DNA from: CAZZNY01 sp964655935
Lineage (GTDB): Bacteria; Patescibacteriota; Gracilibacteria; BD1-5; UBA2023
DNA length: 64,000 bases
Assembly: GCA_964655935.1 (NCBI GenBank)
Contig: CAZZNY010000002.1
Span: 124,001 to 188,000 of the forward strand
Reading direction: 5' to 3'
Both the position numbers and the translations under genes were made by a program. Of this stretch, positions 43,131-53,433 are shown one piece after another (positions within the stretch are counted from its first letter, which is position 1; the number at the start of each line of letters is the position of its first letter). A model generated the notes under the pieces. That model saw only the letters and a list, made by a program, of their open reading frames with translations. It was not told where the DNA came from and did not search any database.

Positions 43131-44339
43131 TTATTCATATTTATAAATCACATATCGAAGTATTCTTGCAATCGGATCTTTTTTTGTGCTGAGCAGTTCC
43201 CTTCCGGTAATCGCGAGTGAAGCGACTCCAGCCCAAGAATTTCTTTCGAGTTTACTCTCTTTTGCAAAGGTTGATATTTCTAGAAGATCCATTACTTGAG
43301 GCAATACTTCTCATTGTTTTTCAGCAAAATATTTCGCGATTTTTTCTCGAATAGCAGGAGTAGAAGTTACACCAGAGATAAATATATTTTTAAAATATGC
43401 TTGTTTTATAATATCTAGTACTGCTACAAATATACCATCAAGCAATACAGAAAATATATCATCGACGAGTTTTGGATGTTTTTTCTGACACATATCGAGA
43501 TCTCAAAGGAATTTTTCAGTATCAAGATAGCTTCCATGCCCATCTTTTCGAAGAGCATCTTCAAGATAAGAAAGTCCGAAAGGAAGCGTATGCAGACCAA
43601 GAGTTTCTCATTTTGATTGAACTACGACGGTCGTCTTTGTATAACCAAAATCTATAATAAGATTTGCATCTTCATAGTACGAACTTGATTCCACAAGCTT
43701 CGGCAAGCTGATCGCAAAAGGAACAATAGACACAACATTTTTTTCCAGATCTCGCATAATATTACGAACAATATTAAATCGAGAAATCGGTGCAAATACA
43801 TTCAAGAGATTGAGTTTGATATTTTTTCCAGTAAATCCGACTGGATTTGTTACTTTTTGCCCATCGAGATAGATCGCAGTCAACATCGTAGTTATCGGCT
43901 TCATCTCACAATCCACGATTCCCACGCAAGTCTCTATTTTTCCTCGAAGTCGATCAAGCGATTTTTGTTCCGTACCAGAAATAACTTCATCAATCTCATT
44001 CATGGTAATCGGAGCGGTCGGGTCTTGTCTGACATAATTCATACTCAGTGTGTCGTAGAGCATATTCGTCGTATTCAGACCAACAATGATATCATTCGGA
44101 ACTTCTTCGATTCATTCTGTCGCCTTGTAGATTGTTTTTGCGATAGCATCGGAAACAGCGTGAAGATCAGATATCTCACCTCAGAGCATGTCTTTCCGAC
44201 TCTGACGAGTCGAAGCAGAACCAATGATTTTCACTTCTCCATTTTCGACACGACAAACCAGGACCTTTATCTTAAAGGCACCAATATCAAGTGCGATAAA
44301 ACTATCAAATTCAAAAATGGTACTGACTTTGAATGACAT
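43131..44339 (-). CDS. FtsA-like actin-fold cell division protein
   Basis: 402 residues. Actin-like ATPase with phosphate-1 motif I-A-L-D-I-G-A-F-K-I-K at about residues 15-25, a 1C-type insert (I-T-M-N-E-I-D-E-V-I), V-T-N-P-V-G-F at the usual D-P-x-G-M position, phosphate-2 D-F-G-Y-T-K-T at about 228 and a final G-V-T-S-T-P adenosine motif. FtsA tethers FtsZ to the membrane. A C-terminal amphipathic helix is plausible (I-L-R-Y-V-I-Y-K-Y-E). PilM-type pilus ATPase is the alternative. Several Gly are TGA; stop TAA. Confidence 0.75.
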
Positions 44340-44467
44340 GAAAGAAAAAGCTAATTCTAAAATTCAAAACCGAATTACTGCTTTAAAAAACCATCCTTTT
44401 CTCCCTCAAAAAAATCCTGAAGAAAAAAGATGGAGTAATTTGTGTTTTTGTTTTTGATTCGGATTTT

Positions 44468-45052
44468 TTATCCAAGTCGCATCATCGTCAAAAGCTCGTT
44501 GATACGATATTCTTTTCCTGCTTTTTTCAGAAATTCTGAACCTTCTTCTACAAAACCATCTCCAATAAGCGCTACTCAAAGATCTTCCATAATAAGATCA
44601 TCATTCGGAGCGAGATTCAAAGCTCGGCGAAGCAGGGCAATTCCTTTGTGAGTTTTTCCTGTCATGACAAGCCCCCAACCAAGATTTCGAATAATCTCAG
44701 GATTATTCACACTGACAGAATTTGCTTTTTCGAGAAGCTCGACTCCGAGAGTAAAATTTCCTTTTGATATATGAATATATCAGAGAAGATACGTACCCGT
44801 GATGGATTCTGGATTGAGTTTTTGTGCGACCTGAAGAGCTTCTTCGGCTTTTACGACATTGTTTTCTGAAAGATAGATATCAGCGAGTTCTTCGTGAAGA
44901 CGATAATCATCTGCGTGTTTTTTCATGAGCGTCTGGATTTTTTTGAGCGCATCAGCAAAGCGCCCTTCGTTTTTTAGAGCTTCTATTTCTTCTACGTAAT
45001 CTGGAATTCCTTCTGGCATAAGCGAAGTTACAAGTTTAAAATAGTTTGTCAT
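44468..45052 (-). CDS. TPR-repeat protein
   Basis: 194 residues made of about four tetratricopeptide repeats, for example G-R-F-A-D-A-L-K-K-I, Y-R-L-H-E-E-L-A-D-I-Y, N-P-E-I-I-R-N-L-G-W and A-P-N-D-D-L-I-M-E-D-L-G, the last Gly being TGA. TPRs mediate protein-protein contacts. It lies upstream of ftsA (128-bp gap) in the same direction and may share its transcript. Stop TAA. Confidence 0.85.
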
Positions 45053-45135
45053 TCTGGAATTTTCTGAATATCAATAATTTTCGAAGTTACAGAAGTTGTT
45101 TCAGAAAATATCCAGAATCTTCGATATATTTATTT
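45049..45135. repeat. palindromic element
   Basis: TCATTCTGGAATTTTCTGAA ... CAGAAAATATCCAGAATC inverted pair, starting at the TPR gene's ATG. Confidence 0.65.
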
Positions 45136-45180
45136 AAATATTTGAAAAGTAAGAAATGTCTTTTCTGCAATTTTTGAAAT

Positions 45181-45292
45181 CCAGCGGAAGATCCCGGATA
45201 TTTTCTGGAAAGGGTTCCAATGCTTCTTTATTTTTTGTAACCCAGAAAATTCTGGGATGACAAATCACTAATTCTTAATTCTTAATTCTTAA
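45181..45292. repeat. palindromic element with TTAATTC tail
   Basis: AGATCCCGGATATTTTCTGG ... CCAGAAAATTCTGGGATGAC, then three TTAATTC units. Follows 46 bp after the preceding element. Confidence 0.82.
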
Positions 45293-45325
45293 GGTCATTC
45301 TACCAATTAATTAGTCTTTTTCAAT

Positions 45326-46375
45326 CTATTTTTCACTATTCTTTTCTTTCAGAGCGAGCTGTCCGCACGCGGCATCGATATCGTCTCACATCGTGTGTCG
45401 AATCGTCGATGGAATTCCGGATTTTTCGAGGATTTCCTGGAATTTTTTTATGATAAACTTGTTCGTCGGCTGCATTCCCGTCCCACCAATTCCTTCCCCA
45501 GGATTATAGGGAATGAAATTTACATGTGCGAGTCTTCACTTGAGCAGTTTTGCAAGCTTAGAAGCAAGCTCGAGGCTATCATTCACCCCTGCGATCATAA
45601 TATATTCATAAAAAACTCGTCCTCGGGTAATCTCCACATAATCATCAAGTTCTTTCATAAGTACATCAAGCGAATAGGTCTGATCAACCGGCATAATCTT
45701 TCTTCTGACTTCATCATCCGCAGCGTGAAGAGAAATAGCGAGACTCGTCTGAGGAAAGTCCACTGCAAATCTTCGTATTCCTGGAACAATTCCACAAGTA
45801 GAAACGGTTACTCGTCGATTTGAAAAATCGAATTTCTTCTGCGCGCAAGCAACCTGAATCGATTGCTTCACATTTTCATAGTTGATAAATGGTTCCCCCA
45901 TTCCCATATAGACGACGTTTCTGAGTTTTCGCCCTTCAGTCGCAAGTCGTTGAACTGCGACCATAATCTGATCAAGAATTTCGTAAAATTCGAGATTTCG
46001 AGTGAGACCAAGTTTTCCAGTTGCACAAAAAGTACAAGCCATCGGACAACCAACTTGAGACGAAACACACAGTGTCGTCCGACCAGAAAGATGTCGCATA
46101 ATAACCGCTTCTATAAGCTTATCATCAGTGGTTCGAAAAAGGAATTTCGTCGTCTGACCATCATCAGAATTGTGTTCTGATTCTACGGTAAGCGAATTAA
46201 AAAAACAGTTTTGTCGAAGCAGTTCTCGAACTGGCTTTGCGATGGTAGAAATATTTTCAAAATCTGTCACAAGATCTTTATAGATCGCGTGTTCGATCTG
46301 CCCATAGCGAAAAGACTTCTCACCGTTTGCAGTAAGAAGTTCTTTAATTTTTATTTCATCGTGAATTGAAAACAT
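45326..46375 (-). CDS. rlmN: 23S rRNA/tRNA A2-methyltransferase RlmN
   Basis: 349 residues. Radical SAM enzyme that methylates C2 of A2503 in 23S rRNA and A37 of some tRNAs. The 4Fe-4S motif C-P-M-A-C-T-F-C lies at about residues 110-117. V-Y-M-G-M-G-E-P-F and the C-terminal catalytic Cys region (D-I-D-A-A-C-G-Q-L) are present. TGA is read as Gly at 45536 and in T-M-G-D-D, both conserved positions. Start ATG 46375; only 2 bp separate it from the stop of the small upstream gene, so they are co-transcribed. Confidence 0.95.
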
Positions 46376-46377
46376 AA

Positions 46378-46593
46378 TTATTTTTTATCTCGTAATCGTT
46401 CAATACGTTCACGAAGCTGTGGAATATCTACAAGCTCCGTCACGCGATTTCTAAATGCAACAAAATTTCATGCTTTTGGACAATTTGCGACTATTTTTTC
46501 AGCATTTAATTCTCATGGCAACACCACTCAACTCAAAGTAAAATCAAGATGATCGAGATGAGAGGTAAGAAAGCTACCTCATTCTATTGGCAT
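46378..46593 (-). CDS. unknown 71-residue protein upstream of rlmN
   Basis: Short protein with five TGA-Gly codons and a charged C-terminal helix (L-R-E-R-I-E-R-L-R-D-K-K). Family not recognised. Stop TAA is 2 nt from the rlmN ATG and its ATG is 12 nt after the DUF212 stop, so it sits in the middle of a three-gene operon. That tight spacing is the main support for it being real. Confidence 0.6.
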
Positions 46594-46605
46594 AATTCAA
46601 ACTAT

Positions 46606-47016
46606 CTATAATCAAACTAAAATAAACGCTACGATAATTCCCAGTAAGCTTCCGACGAATGCTTCTTGTGGAAGGTGTCCAATAGATTCTGTGAAGTTAT
46701 ATTCTTTTCCTGTTAGCTCGTTCAATGCTTTTGCATGAAGACCGGCTTCATATCGAACATTAATCGCGTCATAGATAATAATCGTAGAGAATACAATACA
46801 CGCAGCGAAGAGCTCGCTGGTGACTCAATACTTGATACCGATGGCTGTCGTGACTGATGTCACGAGTGCACTGTGTGCCGATGGCATTCCACCAGATCCG
46901 AGCGCTGCTTCAAAAGAAAATTGCTTTCTGAGGGAAAGAAATAATCCCTTAAAAAACACTGAAGCAAACCAAGTGACAATCGGAACAAGAAGAATATATT
47001 CTTTAAAAATTTGCAT
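46606..47016 (-). CDS. divergent PAP2 family membrane protein (DUF212)
   Basis: 136 residues with three or four membrane helices. The family signature is complete: G-G-M-P-S-A-H-S-A-L-V-T near residues 42-53, I-Y-D-A-I-N-V-R in the middle and E-S-I-G-H-L-P-Q-E-A near the end. Related to PAP2 phosphatases, so a lipid- or undecaprenyl-phosphate phosphatase role is possible but unproven. TGA at 46825 is Gly. First gene of the operon with the 71-residue protein and rlmN. Confidence 0.88.
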
Positions 47017-47111
47017 GCACCATGAAAACTAAGGATGTAGAAATTTTCTGAAAGTCACTGACTTTTTAGGTTCCGCTTTCGCAGAGACTATAATTCTTTG
47101 GTGAGAAGCTT

Positions 47112-47594
47112 TTACGCGATTTTTGTAACCTCAAATTCAAACTCTCCAAATGGAGCTTTTCCTTTCACTATATCTCCGATTTTTCGTCCGAGAAGTGCTT
47201 TTCCGATCGGTGATTCATTTGAGATTTTTTTCTCGAAAACATTTGCCTCCATTGAACCGACGATTTTAAAAGTTTCCTTTAGACCTTTATTTTTTTCTGT
47301 GATCCACTTGATTGTTGCTTCACTTCCGATGATAATTTTTGCTTGTTTTGCATCACTTGATTCTTGGATGATCTCGTAATTTTTTAAAATCTCTTCGATT
47401 TCTTGAATTCGAAGTTCGACTTCAGCTTGATCAGTACGAGCTTGATCATATTCTGCATTTTCTGAAATATCTCATTGAGAGATAGCTTCTTTCAGTTTCT
47501 CTGCGATTTCTACACGACGAGTTTCTTTAAGAAACAGAAGCTCTGTTTTAAGTTGTGTAAGACCTTCTTGGGTAAGAATAACTTTATCTGACAT
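47112..47594 (-). CDS. greA: transcription elongation factor GreA
   Basis: 160 residues, normal. GreA rescues backtracked RNA polymerase by stimulating transcript cleavage. The N-terminal coiled coil carries the acidic tip G-D-I-S-E-N-A-E-Y, in which the Gly is TGA (47472). The C-terminal FKBP-like domain (S-P-I-G-K-A-L-L-G-R-K-I-G-D) is intact. Start ATG 47594. Confidence 0.95.
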
Positions 47595-47621
47595 AAGAAT
47601 GGGAGGTAAAAAGTAAATTAT

Positions 47622-48317
47622 TTACTGCTTCAGTAATTTTTTTATGACCGTATACGATTTTTTTGGAAATTCAAAACCTATAGCTTTTCCATCAATCACC
47701 GTCACAAATCGTATAATCTGATCAGGCTTTATGGCATTTAAGAAAAAAGTTGAACCGAAAAATGTATCTGCTTCATTTATTTTGTACATTGTGATCGCTG
47801 ATCTAAAATTCAATTTTGCAACATCATAATTCATATCAAATACAAATACCTTTAGTCGTTTTTTTCTATCCGAATACGTCTGATATTCGAGTTTCTCGAG
47901 TGCTTTTATTCCAAATATTCCTTCATTTTCGACTTTGAGTGGAATAAACTGTGGCATAAGCTGGGCGAGAAGCGAACCTGGAATCGGAAATGTTTTCGGT
48001 GGTTTTGGAATGAGAATGACACCGCTCATAGTGGCTCCGGAAAGAGTACTTCCTGTATTCGTTTCTCCTGTTACTGAGCCTTGTAATCGCGATAATTCCG
48101 CTGCTTCAAATTTTTCTCCAAGCTGATTGATGGAGCGAATCAATCTTTCTGTTCTGATTTCTTCGATTTTTGGTTTAGTTTTCGGTGCGATGGACGGGAA
48201 AGCGTTTCACTTCATTTCTTGCAAGAATGTACGATACGAGCTCGAAGAAGCTGCCACGAATACATTAATCGCGAAAATGCAGGAAAGCGTTATAAGTACG
48301 TAAGTAATCGCTCGCAT
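47622..48317 (-). CDS. secreted protein of unknown function
   Basis: 231 residues. A signal peptide (I-T-Y-V-L-I-T-L-S-C-I-F-A ... V-A-A) precedes a charged segment, a Thr/Ser/Gly linker at about residues 80-100 and a compact alpha/beta C-terminal domain. One TGA near residue 39 is Gly. No family recognised. It lies between nusG and greA, 31 bp after nusG, so it may be in the secE-nusG operon. Confidence 0.7.
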
Positions 48318-48348
48318 CGAGAAAAACTAAAGACTAAAAACTAAAAAT

Positions 48349-48897
48349 TTATTTCTTTGTTTTAACATGAGCAAATTCGATCTCAAGTGAAGTATCTCGA
48401 CCAAGTAAATTGATATTTACTTTGAGGAGTCCTTTTTCTTCGTTCAATTCAGTAACTTTTCCTTCACTTCCCTGGAATGGACCATGAACAACGGTCACAT
48501 AATCTCCAGTACGAATATCAGTTTTGAATTCTTCTTTCTTTTGCTCGACGATACCTTTGAGTCGTTCCAGTTCTTCACCTCGAACAGGTACTGGGATATT
48601 TCCAGCTCCGAGGAAACCGGTAACATTCGGAGTATTTCGTACGATATACCAACTTTCATTCGTTACCATCATCTGTACGAGAATATACCCTGGGAAAATA
48701 TTCTTTTTTCTTTTTACTGAAGCACCGTTTGCTCGTACTGATACGCTATCATACATCGGTACGAATACATCGAGGATATAGTTTTCGAGAGAGAAAGCTT
48801 CTCGTCGTTGTAGGAGTGCTTGTCGGACATTCTCTTCAGTCCCAGAAACAACACGTACTACATACCATTCTGCTTGAGGATCAAGATTTAACAACAT
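48349..48897 (-). CDS. nusG: transcription termination/antitermination factor NusG
   Basis: 182 residues. The NGN domain (A-E-W-Y-V-V-R-V-V-S-G-T-E) and the C-terminal KOW domain (G-D-Y-V-T-V-V-H-G-P-F-Q-G) are both intact. It binds RNA polymerase and couples it to Rho or ribosomal S10. No TGA codon. It follows secE by 39 bp, the usual order, but rplK and rplA do not follow. Confidence 0.96.
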   Translation of the reverse strand: MLLNLDPQAEWYVVRVVSGTEENVRQALLQRREAFSLENYILDVFVPMYDSVSVRANGASVKRKKNIFPGYILVQMMVTNESWYIVRNTPNVTGFLGAGNIPVPVRGEELERLKGIVEQKKEEFKTDIRTGDYVTVVHGPFQGSEGKVTELNEEKGLLKVNINLLGRDTSLEIEFAHVKTKK

Positions 48898-48936
48898 GAG
48901 AAAATGTGATTAGAATAATAAATAAGTACTGACAAA

Positions 48937-49245
48937 TTATTTCTTTGGAGCTACCGGAGTAGTTTTTGTATCAACCTTAATATCTTTCGCATCAACCTTA
49001 ACATCTTGAAGTGCTTTTGAAAGATCTACTGGTGCGGTATTGGCAGTTGGTGTAATCTGAGCAGGATGAATCTGATCTTTAAGAGCAAAAAGACCCATAC
49101 CAAAAAGCTCTGATATGACAAAAAGAAATATGGCAAAAATAGTGATAACAGTAACCACTATAGAGAAGTATTTTTTGGTTTCTGCATCTGTAGGCCAAGA
49201 AACGTGTTCAAATTCTTTAACAGCCTCAGTAATAAAAGTTTTCAT
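48937..49245 (-). CDS. secE: preprotein translocase subunit SecE
   Basis: 102 residues with the conserved amphipathic segment (E-F-E-H-V-S-W-P-T) followed by one TM helix at about 29-50. SecE clamps SecY in the Sec translocon. The C-terminal tail of about 45 residues after the TM is Lys/Val/Asp-rich and longer than usual. Confidence 0.92.
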   Translation of the reverse strand: MKTFITEAVKEFEHVSWPTDAETKKYFSIVVTVITIFAIFLFVISELFGMGLFALKDQIHPAQITPTANTAPVDLSKALQDVKVDAKDIKVDTKTTPVAPKK

Positions 49246-49317
49246 TTTCTATGCGTAATAATAGGAGTAAAATGGCTTATCGACCAAGTCATTATAGAAT
49301 ATATACTACAATAATTC

Positions 49318-49369
49318 GGGCACGATAAAATATGCCGTGCCATTATATAAAGAAAAGTGGATTAGTCAA
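49318..49369 (-). promoter_or_regulatory. secE-nusG promoter and leader hairpin
   Basis: TTGACT, 16-bp spacer, TATAAT (49342-49369, minus strand), followed by a GGCACG ... CGTGCC hairpin at the very start of the transcript. Confidence 0.6.
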
Positions 49370-49477
49370 AAAAAATATAGCCTAGAGAAAAATACTGAAA
49401 TTTCTTAAATCTGTTTGCTATTTTATATACTCTTTATATACTTTAGGAAATAAAACAAGTGGAACATCGTTTATTCT

Positions 49478-49534
49478 GGATTCTTGCCTTCGCAGGAATG
49501 ACAAAATTCTTAATTCTTAATTTTTAATTCTTCA
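49478..49534. repeat. half palindromic element with TTAATTC tail
   Basis: CTGGATTCTTGCCTTCGCAG, GAATGACAAA, then repeated AATTCTT units ending at the radA start. Confidence 0.6.
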
Positions 49535-49535
49535 A

Positions 49536-50873
49536 ATGTTTATCTGTAAAAACTGTTCTGCAACCAGTCTCAAGTGGACAGGGAAATGTTCGAATTGTGG
49601 TGAATATGGTGCGCTCGAGGAGCAACAAAACCAAAGCTCGAAGCAAAAATCAAAAGCCGCAAGTCTCGGAACGACTCAAAAAATCCATAAAATCACGAAC
49701 GCTGAAGAAACAAAAACTGAGCGAGTATTATTTCAATCAGGTGAACTGAATGCTGTTCTCGGTGGTGGTCTTGTCCCGGGAAGCCTCACACTTCTCTCGG
49801 GAGAACCCGGTATCGGAAAATCTACGCTCGTCCTCCAGATGGCCGATTGGTATGCTCAAAATGGAGAAAAGGCACTCTATGTCTCTGGCGAGGAAAATAT
49901 CGCCCAGATTTCTTCTCGAGCCAAGCGTCTCGGAATCAAGAATGAAAATATCTCTATGGTTCATGCAAGTAACCTCGAAGATATCTTAGAGACACTCTGA
50001 ACGGACGATTCTTCACTCATTATTATCGACTCTATCTCTGTCACCTATTCTGGAGCGCTCGACGCTAATTCCGGATCGATCACACAGATTCGATATATCA
50101 CGGAAGTATTCATGGAATTCGCAAAACGAAGCAAAAAATCTGTTATTCTCATCGGTCATGTCACGAAAGACGGAACACTCGCGGGTCCGAAAGTCCTCGA
50201 ACATCTCGTCGATACAGTTCTTTTTCTCGAAGGAAGCAAATATGAGAATTATCGCATTCTCCGCTCACTCAAAAATCGCTTTGGACCAACAGACGAAGTC
50301 GGACTGTTCGAGATGGACGAACACGGACTTTCTGATATCAAAAATCCCGGACTTGCATTCGTAACTGCCGACCGAGAAACACTTACCGGCTCAGCTCTTA
50401 CAATGACTATGGAAGGTTCTCGTCCGATTCTCGTCGAGATAGAGGCGCTCACTACTTACACAAAGTTCGGATATCCGAAAAGATCGGCTCGCGGAATCGC
50501 GACTGGAAAACTCGATCTTCTTATCGCAGTCATCTCAAAATTCACGAAAGTAAACCTCGAAAGTTATGATACTTATCTTAATATCGCTCGTGGTCTGACA
50601 ATCAGCGAACCTGGAACCGATCTCGCCGCCATCGCAGCGATCGCCTCTTCGAAACTCGGAAAACCACTCGGAAGCATCATATTTCTCTGAGAAGTTTCCC
50701 TCACTGGTCTAGTAAAACCAGTTGCACAAATCCGTCGTAGAATCGACGAAGCCATAAAACTCTGATTCACAACAATTGTCGTACCAAAATGAGCAGAAAC
50801 TGGGAAAATGAAGGGGAAAGAAATTAAGATTGTCGAAGTTGGAAAAGTGGAAGAAATTTCTAAGATTTTTTAA
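49536..50873 (+). CDS. radA: DNA repair protein RadA
   Basis: 445 residues. RadA is a RecA-like helicase acting on recombination intermediates. The N-terminal zinc finger (C-K-N-C ... C-S-N-C), Walker A (G-E-P-G-I-G-K-S-T at about residues 89-97), the RadA-specific K-N-R-F-G motif and the C-terminal Lon-like domain are present. Four TGA codons are Gly, one in I-K-L-G-F. Start ATG 49536; stop TAA 50871. Confidence 0.95.
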
Positions 50874-50895
50874 AAATACTCAAAATATTTTCTTT

Positions 50896-50922
50896 TTGCT
50901 TTTTATTTTTCTTCCATATAAT
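50896..50922 (+). promoter_or_regulatory. promoter of the DEAD-box helicase
   Basis: TTGCTT, 15-bp spacer, TATAAT; the predicted transcript start near 50929 leaves a leader of about 290 nt. Confidence 0.55.
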
Positions 50923-50928
50923 CGCCCT

Positions 50929-51218
50929 CGAGAAATAATCCTAAAATGGATTATAAAGAGTGATTTTTGGCTCTACGGAGCGATGTTCTATTTTCTTCAA
51001 TCTACGAAGAAAATGTTATGTGTGATTCGAATTTAGTTCGAATACTGTCAAATACCGAAGTCTTCTTGCATAAACATTTGAAAATGTTACGACGAGTGCA
51101 TGATGAGACTTGGTGCTAGCAAAAATTGCTTGTTACATTTCTCTGATTGTTCCCGTGCATTGGATCTTTTCGCTAAAAGCGTGAAGGGGGATAATCTTAT
51201 CTTACCCTTCATTTTTTT
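50929..51218 (+). promoter_or_regulatory. structured leader with terminator-like hairpin
   Basis: The non-coding leader contains several hairpins: ATTCGAA-TTTAG-TTCGAAT at about 51027-51046, CGCT-AAA-AGCG near 51170, and GTGAAGGG ... CCCTTCAT (51181-51212) directly followed by T7 and then the ATG at 51222. The last is shaped like an intrinsic terminator just before the gene, suggesting attenuation. No Rfam class recognised. Confidence 0.55.
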
Positions 51219-51221
51219 ATT

Positions 51222-53042
51222 ATGACTACATTTGCAGACCTCGGTCTCAATCCGGAACTTCTCGATATTATCGCGAAGCTTGGTTATGAAAAACCAAGCC
51301 CTATTCAGGAAAAAGTAATTCCCCTTATTCTTGCTGATGAAAAAGATGTCATCGGACAAGCCAGTACTGGTACTGGTAAAACAGCAGCTTTCGGTCTTCC
51401 TATCGTCGAGATGCTCGGTCGATCAAACAAAAAGATTCGAGCAATTATTATTCTTCCGACTCGTGAACTCGCCGTCCAAGTCAGCAAACAACTTGCGCTT
51501 TTTGCACAAAATACCGATCTTAAAGTCGCGACTGTCTACGGTGGACAAGCGATGTATACAGAACTTGCTATGTTCCGAAGTGGAGTCGATATCGTCGTCG
51601 GTACTCCAGGTCGACTCATCGATCACCTTTCCCGAAGACGACTTGATCTTTCGAATATCGAATATTTCGTTCTCGATGAATTCGACGAAATGCTCAAAAT
51701 GGGTTTCATCGAAGATATCGAGACAATTCTTCAGGCTTGTCCAGAAAATAAACGACAACTCTTCTTTTCTGCGACTCTTCCACGACAGATTCAATCAATC
51801 ATTCATAACTATATGTCTGATTATGAACACATAAAAATCGAATCAACAAACGAAACTCGAAGCGATATAACTCAATATTATTACAATATTCGAAACTCTG
51901 ACAAATTCGAGCTTTTGAATCGTCTTATCTTAAGCGAAAAAGACTTTTACGGTTTGATATTTTGTCGACGAAAAGTAGATGTCGATGAACTTCATGCTCA
52001 ACTCGGAAAAAACGGAGTCATCTCAAGTGTAATTCATGGAGATATCTCTCAACAACAACGAGAACGAGTACTCGATAAATTTCGAAAAGCAGAATGTAAA
52101 ATCCTCATCGCGACTGATGTGGCTGCTCGAGGAATCGATGTTCAGGGTCTTGGATTCGTTATTAACTATGATTTTCCAGAAGGACTCGAAGACTATACTC
52201 ACCGTATCGGTCGTACTGGTCGAGCTGGTAAAAAAGGTGTCGCTATCAGTTTTATCGCAAAAAAAGATATACAGAAACTTCATATTCTCAATAAGAAATA
52301 TGAGAATTCTATTTCAAAATGAATCGTACCAACAAAAGCTGACGTTCTCAAATCATATTCGAATCGATTTATCAGCGATGTCGAAGAATCTGATGGAATC
52401 GTTCGTGTAGATTATAAACAAGTTGCTGCAGATCTTCTCGAAAGATTTCCAGCAGAACAAATCGTAGAGTATTTTGTCAGTCGACAACTCAATACTATCG
52501 ATATTACTGATACAATCATCGAAAATATGGATCTCTCTTCTGGAAGCGGATACGCTGGAAGTCGAGATCGTGGTGGATTTTCTGGAGGAAGAGATCGAGG
52601 ATGACGAGGTTCACGAGATGGTGGTTATGCACCACGACGAGAATGGCTCTCAGACGAAGATTACGCAGCGAAAAAACGAGATAAGATGGAACGATGAGAA
52701 TGGATTCCACGAGAAGAATATATCTCACAGAGACAAGATCGAGGTCCACGAAGAGATGGAGGATTCTCAGGATGACGAAGCGACGCTCCACGACGACCTT
52801 GGATTCCACAAGAAGAATTTGATAAAATGCGAGGTGATCGCGCACCACGAGAAGGCGGTTTTAACTCTCGAGGGGGCGAACGAGGTCCACGAAAAGAATG
52901 GATTCCACAAGAAGAATTCGACAGAATGCGAAATGAATGAGGTTCACGAAGTAGTGAAGATCGACCAGCCCGAAGACCACAAGCTGCGCGAGATCTTCCA
53001 CCACGAAGACCACGAGCCCCACGAGCAGATAAAGGAGAATAA
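51222..53042 (+). CDS. DEAD-box ATP-dependent RNA helicase with RG-rich repeat tail
   Basis: 606 residues. The RecA core has the full motif set: Q-motif with P-S-P-I-Q, Walker A A-S-T-G-T-G-K-T, P-T-R-E-L-A, L-D-E-F-D-E-M (DEAD as DEFD), S-A-T, and H-R-I-G-R-T-G-R. CGA and CGT encode Arg here. After a short connecting domain, residues about 436-606 form an Arg/Gly-rich tail holding about four repeats of a unit with E-W-I-P-x-E-E and D-R-x-P-R. TGA codons in the tail are Gly. DeaD/CsdA-like role in ribosome assembly or mRNA decay is likely. Confidence 0.93.
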
Positions 53043-53052
53043 TTCTTACACT

Positions 53053-53083
53053 AAAAAAGCAGTCAAATTTGACTGCTTTTTTG
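53053..53083 (+). terminator. intrinsic terminator
   Basis: AAAAAAGCAGTCAAA / TTTGACTGCTTTTTT perfect palindrome 10 bp after the helicase stop. Confidence 0.88.
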
Positions 53084-53112
53084 TGTTAAGTTTTGCAAAT
53101 AATGATAAGAGC

Positions 53113-53248
53113 GGGAGAAAATGAGAGAGTTTGAGAGAGGAAACTGTTTGAGCAGCATGCAAGTCGTGCAGATTATGAGCGAAAGCTATGTCTGCGAGTT
53201 TTTCCTCTTTCAAAACTTTTGGTACTTTTGGTTACAAAAGTATATAAA
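53113..53248 (+). repeat. long dispersed repeat, copy C
   Basis: Same unit as 15806, 19191 and 59073, with CTGTTTGAGCAGCATGCAAG and the ACTTTTG-GTTA-CAAAAGT hairpin. It fills much of the 53084-53433 gap, followed by palindromic elements. Confidence 0.85.
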
Positions 53249-53278
53249 TATTTTCCTCTTTCCTAAAAGTTCTTAAAC

Positions 53279-53390
53279 TGGATCCCGGATATTTTCTGGA
53301 AAATTCTCTGATACTTCGAAATTTTTCATCATCCAGAAAATTCCGGGATGACGTGCCAACAGAGATTGCTTCGTGCCTCGCAATGACGAG
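53279..53390. repeat. palindromic elements, full and half
   Basis: GGATCCCGGATATTTTCTGG ... CCAGAAAATTCCGGGATGAC followed by AGATTGCTTCGTGCCTCGCA. Confidence 0.82.
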
Positions 53391-53433
53391 ACTTTCGACT
53401 TTATAGACTTTATAAACTTTACAGACCAACTCA

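Noticed and set aside
51222..52322. CGA or CGG recoded to Trp, as reported in some Absconditabacteria
   Set aside because: CGA encodes the invariant Arg in the helicase motif A-A-R-G-I-D and in H-R-I-G-R-T-G-R-A, so CGA is Arg here.
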